From NAK82 sp036172345 (GTDB lineage: Bacteria > Chloroflexota > Anaerolineae > 4572-78 > NAK82), in NCBI GenBank assembly GCA_036172345.1, contig JASFBB010000331.1, positions 1 to 9,380 on the forward strand: DNA of 9,380 nucleotides, read 5' to 3'. Below the pieces are notes generated by a model. It did no database searches and was not told where the DNA came from. It saw nothing but the letters and a program-made list of their open reading frames with translations. This document shows, in pieces, positions 6,229-9,380 of the stretch (positions within the stretch are counted from its first letter, which is position 1; each line of letters starts with the position of its first letter). A program made the position numbers and the translations under genes.

Positions 6229-7611
6229 TTGGACATTCGCAAAGTGGTGCTGATTCAGCCGGGACGTGAGGGGCCCATCCTCGGACGTGCCAGTGCAGCG
6301 CCGTACACTCTGATGCGCCTGGCATCATTAGTGCCTGAAGAGATACCGGTCGAGATATGGGATGAGAATCTCGAGCCCATAGATCCCAAATTGCGCCAGT
6401 TGGGGCCATACGATTTAGTGGGCATCACCAGCAAGACACTTTCCATCGAGTCGGCGCAACGCTTTGCACGGATTGCCCATCAAGCGGGAGTACGTGCCGT
6501 TGTCGTCGGTGGCACCCATCCCACGTTGCTGCCGGACGAGGTGGCGACGTGGGCTGACGTGGTGGTCACCGGCGAGGCGTATCGCACTTGGCCGCGCATC
6601 ATCCAAGACTTCATCAACGACACCCTCCAGCCGCGCTATGACGATACCGAATGGGCTGACCTTGCCGGTGTGGCACGCATCACTGATCGGGTCATCCGCA
6701 TGGTGGATGAAAACCGGCGCTACTGGACGCCTATGCTGGAGATCACGCGAGGGTGTCCGCGCAATTGCACCTTCTGCACGGCTATTCGCGTCAGTGGACG
6801 CCGTATGCGCCTGCGTCCAGTTGAAGAAGTGGTGGAGGAAATTGAGCGTCGCCGCATCAAACGCTTCTTCCTCACCGACGACAACTTTGGGCTGGCGTTC
6901 CGTACCAATCCGGAGTACGTCGAATCTATCCTCAAGGCGCTCGCCAAGCTCCCATTGCAAGGATGGACGACGCAGGCCGAATTGTTGATCAGCGAGTATC
7001 CCGACCTTCTATCCCTAGCGCGACGTGCCAATCTGGATAAGGTGTTCATCGGTTTTGAGTCGGTCAACCCGGAAAACCGCCGCGAGCTGGGCGGCAAAAG
7101 CAAAGGCCAGATCGCTCAATATATGGAAGCCGTCAAGCGCATCCACGCGCACGAGATCGGCGTGGTGGGGCTCTTCGTCTTCGGCTTTGATCACGATACG
7201 CCGCAGACTCTGGTGGACACATGGGAATTTGCTCGCGAGAGCGGACTGGATAGTCTGAGCATGACTATTCTGACTCCATATCCAGGCACCCCCTTCCGTG
7301 AGCAGCTGATTGCCGAGAACCGTCTGATGGACAAACCCTGGCGCTATTACGATACGGCGCATTTGACCTTCTATCCCAAACGTATGACCCCCGCAGAGCT
7401 GGAGGAGGCGTATGACACTTTCTGCCGTCGTGCATACAGCGCTTTCAATATCGTCCGCCGTGGCGTGCGCGTGCTGAGTCGCCACCCTTTGCATCGCTTG
7501 CCGCGCAAAGTTTTCGGCGGCTTCAGCACGGACATCGGCTATCGCTACACCTTCGCATGGCGTTATGCGGACGGCCGTCGGCTGCTCAATGCCTGGGGCC
7601 TTGGAGAATGA
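6229..7611 (+). CDS. B12-binding-fold radical SAM protein of unknown substrate
   Basis: From the TTG at 6229 this protein has 460 residues. An N-terminal Rossmann-like B12-binding-type domain (about 3-135) includes VVLIQPGREGPI (6-17), YDLVGIT (61-67) and VVVGGTHPTL (91-100). It lacks the DxHxxG cobalamin-ligand motif, as many class members do. The radical SAM barrel carries the cluster motif CPRNCTFC (C176, C180, C183), TDDNF (216-220), GFES (275-278) and LTPYPGTPF (348-356). A C-terminal helical part (about 360-410) resembles DUF4070-type tails. Family members methylate, cyclise or rearrange unactivated carbons in lipids, pigments or natural products; the substrate here is unknown. The start at TTG 6229 is preferred to ATG 6196 (11 extra residues) because of the GGAGG site and the promoter. 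Its TGA lies 3 nt before the O-antigen-ligase-like gene, so the two are almost certainly translated together. Confidence 0.85.
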   Translation: MDIRKVVLIQPGREGPILGRASAAPYTLMRLASLVPEEIPVEIWDENLEPIDPKLRQLGPYDLVGITSKTLSIESAQRFARIAHQAGVRAVVVGGTHPTLLPDEVATWADVVVTGEAYRTWPRIIQDFINDTLQPRYDDTEWADLAGVARITDRVIRMVDENRRYWTPMLEITRGCPRNCTFCTAIRVSGRRMRLRPVEEVVEEIERRRIKRFFLTDDNFGLAFRTNPEYVESILKALAKLPLQGWTTQAELLISEYPDLLSLARRANLDKVFIGFESVNPENRRELGGKSKGQIAQYMEAVKRIHAHEIGVVGLFVFGFDHDTPQTLVDTWEFARESGLDSLSMTILTPYPGTPFREQLIAENRLMDKPWRYYDTAHLTFYPKRMTPAELEEAYDTFCRRAYSAFNIVRRGVRVLSRHPLHRLPRKVFGGFSTDIGYRYTFAWRYADGRRLLNAWGLGE

Positions 7612-7614
7612 CGG

Positions 7615-9099
7615 ATGGCCATCCACGACGCTGCATTGCCGCCGAGGCGGATCTCTAAGGTTCCAGATGCGGGCAAAGTGCTGCGCGAGATCATCACCGG
7701 TCGTGCAGCTCTGATAGGGGTCGTGCTGATTCTCGGGGGTATCCTGGCTTGGTTGCCGCTGCCCCTTGTTGTCCTTTTCACTGCCGGTGCCATACTCGTC
7801 TTGCTGATCCTGCTTCACCCCACCCTCGGCCTGCTGTTCCTTGTGCCCGTCATCCCCCTCAGCCCGCTCGTGAGCATCCAGGTAGGCGGTGTCAATATGG
7901 GCGGTATGGAAGCATTGTTAATTTTGATTCTAGCTGCTTGGATGGCGCACATGGCCAGACAGGGGCAGATTATCCTCCCGGCTGCCCCTTTGGTAGTGCC
8001 CTGGCTGCTGTGGCTGGCCGTCTGTCTGCTCTCCTGGACGCAAGCGTTGTCCTTGGGGGCAGCTCTGAGTGAAACAGCCAAGTGGGTGGAAATGCTGGCC
8101 CTTTACCTGTTCGTGGTTGCCGTCGTAGGACAACGACACATTCCTTGGTTGTTGGCCGCCTTCCTGATCGCGGCTCTCGTCCAGGCCATCTTAGGGATGT
8201 ATCAGTCGTTTATGCGGGTCGGGCCAGAGGGATTTCTCATGTTTGAAGGGCAGATGCTCCGCGCATACGGTACTTTTCGCCAGCCCAACCCTTATGCCGG
8301 CTATCTGGGCTTGACGCTTCCGATAGCTTATAGCGTTTTCCTATGGGGACTGGGACGCATCGTCACATGGGCGAGAGCTCCTCAGCTGGGCCCCATACTG
8401 CTGTTCGGCCTAGCCGCGATCTCCTCGGGTAGCATCATCGTCGCGATGTATGTCAGTCAGTCGCGCGGCGCTTGGTTAGGTGCCGCGGTGGCGATTCTCA
8501 CTGCCAGCTTCGTCCGGAGCAAACGCGCTGCAAGCATTATTGGATCCCTTCTCATCGCTTTGGTTATCCTAGTTGCTTCAGGTGCAACAGCACTTCTCCC
8601 AGCAGGTGTCCTGCAGCGCTTTGCCGAGGTGATCCCCACGCTACAAGTGTCCAACATTGTCGCCGTTGAAGTGACCGATGCCAACTTCCCTATGATCGAG
8701 CGCCTGGCGCACTGGCAAGCTGCGTTGAATATGTGGCGTGATCATCTCTGGTTGGGGGTTGGCCTGGGCAACTATCCTGTCATATATCCCCTCTATGCGA
8801 TCGGCCGCTGGCGCGATGCGCTGGGACATGCCCACAATTTCTATATCAACGTAGCAGCCGAAACCGGCCTTGTGGGTCTTCTGTGTTATGGAGTTCTCTG
8901 GTTCTCCATTTTCTGGTTCAGCGGGCGGGTGATATATGCGACCCGAGGGTTTGGGCGCGCTGTGGCAGTGGGTATTCTGGGTATGGTGGCCGCGTTGAGC
9001 GTGCACAACCTTGTTGATAACCTGTTTGTCCAAGGGATGTATCTCCACGTTGCTGTGGCCCTGGGTATCCTAGAGGTGCTGCGTGCTGCTGATAATTGA
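7615..9099 (+). CDS. O-antigen ligase / Wzy_C-superfamily polytopic membrane protein
   Basis: This 494-residue protein has roughly 11-12 hydrophobic helices and the landmarks of the O-antigen ligase (WaaL/Wzy_C) superfamily. They are YGTFRQPNPYAGYLG (218-232), SQSRGAWLG (281-289), a long extracytoplasmic loop (about 330-405) with LAHWQAALNMWRDHLWLGVG (364-383), the active-site-type segment GHAHNFYINVAAETG (404-418) and HNLVDNLFVQG (464-474). Such enzymes transfer or polymerise glycans from undecaprenyl-diphosphate carriers outside the membrane. Acceptor specificity cannot be read from sequence, and in Chloroflexota, often without LPS, a role in exopolysaccharide or glycoprotein assembly is equally possible. 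The N-terminal 25 residues are cytoplasmic and basic. GGAG at 7603-7606 serves the ATG at 7615, 3 nt after the radical SAM stop. The TGA at 9097-9099 lies inside the -35 box of the next promoter. Confidence 0.85.
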   Translation: MAIHDAALPPRRISKVPDAGKVLREIITGRAALIGVVLILGGILAWLPLPLVVLFTAGAILVLLILLHPTLGLLFLVPVIPLSPLVSIQVGGVNMGGMEALLILILAAWMAHMARQGQIILPAAPLVVPWLLWLAVCLLSWTQALSLGAALSETAKWVEMLALYLFVVAVVGQRHIPWLLAAFLIAALVQAILGMYQSFMRVGPEGFLMFEGQMLRAYGTFRQPNPYAGYLGLTLPIAYSVFLWGLGRIVTWARAPQLGPILLFGLAAISSGSIIVAMYVSQSRGAWLGAAVAILTASFVRSKRAASIIGSLLIALVILVASGATALLPAGVLQRFAEVIPTLQVSNIVAVEVTDANFPMIERLAHWQAALNMWRDHLWLGVGLGNYPVIYPLYAIGRWRDALGHAHNFYINVAAETGLVGLLCYGVLWFSIFWFSGRVIYATRGFGRAVAVGILGMVAALSVHNLVDNLFVQGMYLHVAVALGILEVLRAADN

Positions 9100-9124
9100 C
9101 AGTTCCCACCCGAATCCTTATACT
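9096..9124 (+). promoter_or_regulatory. Near-consensus sigma-70 promoter for the GtrA-family gene
   Basis: A perfect TTGACA at 9096-9101, which contains the TGA stop of the preceding gene, is followed by a 17-nt spacer and TATACT at 9119-9124 (five of six). The expected transcript start is near 9131, giving a leader of about 73 nt before the ATG at 9204. It marks a new transcription unit. Confidence 0.7.
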
Positions 9125-9130
9125 GATATT

Positions 9131-9203
9131 TACCTCTTCGGCCGACTATGCTCTGGTTTCTTTGGAAAGTCGACTCTGAAGTAAGGTGAGTCATAAAAAT
9201 ATT
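9131..9203 (+). other. Leader of the GtrA-family gene, possible mRNA structure
   Basis: The leader holds two perfect 8-bp palindromes, TCGGCCGA (9138-9145) and AGTCGACT (9168-9175). It can also form CGACT/AGTCG (9143-9147 with 9168-9172), and bases 9131-9135 can pair (one G-U) with 9184-9188, which covers the ribosome-site-like AAGGTGAG (9183-9190). No T-run is seen. A regulatory fold is possible but weakly supported. Confidence 0.3.
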
Positions 9204-9380
9204 ATGTCAAGTAACCGTTTATCGATCCTACTCCGCCACCAGAACCGCAAAGAGCTTACCCGCTTTGTGAAATTCGCCACGGTGGGCAGCATTGGCGCTG
9301 TGGTGGACTTTAGCGTGCTGAACCTGACCCATAAAGTCGTTGGCCTCCCTCTGGTCGTGTCCAATACGCTATCCTTCAGC
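9204..9380 (+). CDS. GtrA-family membrane protein, N-terminal part (truncated by window end)
   Basis: The frame starting at the ATG at 9204 is open for 59 codons to the right edge. After a basic start (NRKELTRFVKF, 14-24) come a first hydrophobic helix, ATVGSIGAVVDFSVLNL (25-41), and the beginning of a second, GLPLVVSNTLSFS (47-59). This RFxKFxxVGxxGxxxDF arrangement is the GtrA (PF04138) signature. GtrA-like proteins are small four-helix membrane proteins thought to flip or deliver polyprenyl-linked sugars, which fits the adjacent O-antigen-ligase-like gene. The start is uncertain: AAGGTGAG (9183-9190) is 13 nt from this ATG, rather far, and an in-frame GTG at 9186 (adding MSHKNI) is an alternative with no good ribosome site. 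Its own promoter stands at 9096-9124. Confidence 0.8.
   Translation, partial: MSSNRLSILLRHQNRKELTRFVKFATVGSIGAVVDFSVLNLTHKVVGLPLVVSNTLSFS

Noticed and set aside
7015..7818. Minus-strand frame of 267 codons over the radical SAM 3' half
   Set aside because: It is antisense to a well-supported enzyme and crosses the boundary into the next gene; no family resemblance.
1..9380. CRISPR array, tRNA/rRNA genes, insertion sequence or phage elements
   Set aside because: No regularly spaced repeats, cloverleaf-like segments, terminal inverted repeats, transposase or integrase motifs were seen on either strand by reading.

Overview
The window looks like chromosomal DNA of a Chloroflexota-type bacterium (Anaerolineae-like). 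That placement is inference from GC-rich genes, GTG/TTG starts, the BrnT/CopG toxin-antitoxin subtype, a Nup-type ABC transporter and a Tat-exported MsrP. No taxonomic marker is present. All genes lie on the + strand. No RNA genes, insertion sequences, phage genes, CRISPR arrays or long direct repeats were found.

Layout. Positions 1-525 hold the C-terminal end of a TPR-repeat protein that starts left of the window. Positions 526-672 are intergenic and carry a near-consensus sigma-70 promoter (591-619). It drives a two-gene type II toxin-antitoxin module: a BrnT-like toxin starting on TTG at 673, and a CopG/ribbon-helix-helix antitoxin that overlaps it by 14 nt. Fifteen bases later begins a three-gene Nup-type (BMP/nucleoside-class) ABC importer: a double-NBD ATPase (1244-2860), permease 1 (2944-4077) and permease 2 (4086-5042). 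Its substrate-binding lipoprotein is not in the window. An 8-bp hairpin lies between the ATPase and the first permease.

Next comes a Tat-exported molybdopterin protein-methionine-sulfoxide reductase, MsrP (5094-6146), without its usual haem partner MsrQ. A new promoter with an extended -10 (6169-6197) then starts a tightly coupled pair: a B12-binding-fold radical SAM enzyme (best start TTG at 6229) and an O-antigen-ligase-type polytopic membrane protein (7615-9099). A third near-consensus promoter (9096-9124) overlaps the stop codon of the ligase gene and points at a GtrA-family membrane protein that runs off the right edge.

How the genes may work together. The transporter imports a nucleoside-like small molecule and may be co-transcribed with the autoregulated toxin-antitoxin genes. 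MsrP repairs oxidised methionines in exported proteins. The radical SAM/O-antigen-ligase/GtrA group suggests lipid-linked glycan or envelope work. No single well-known pathway joins all of these. The points most worth a second look are the toxin-antitoxin-to-transporter linkage, the radical SAM/ligase pair, and three near-consensus promoters that correct gene starts or split the strand into transcription units.
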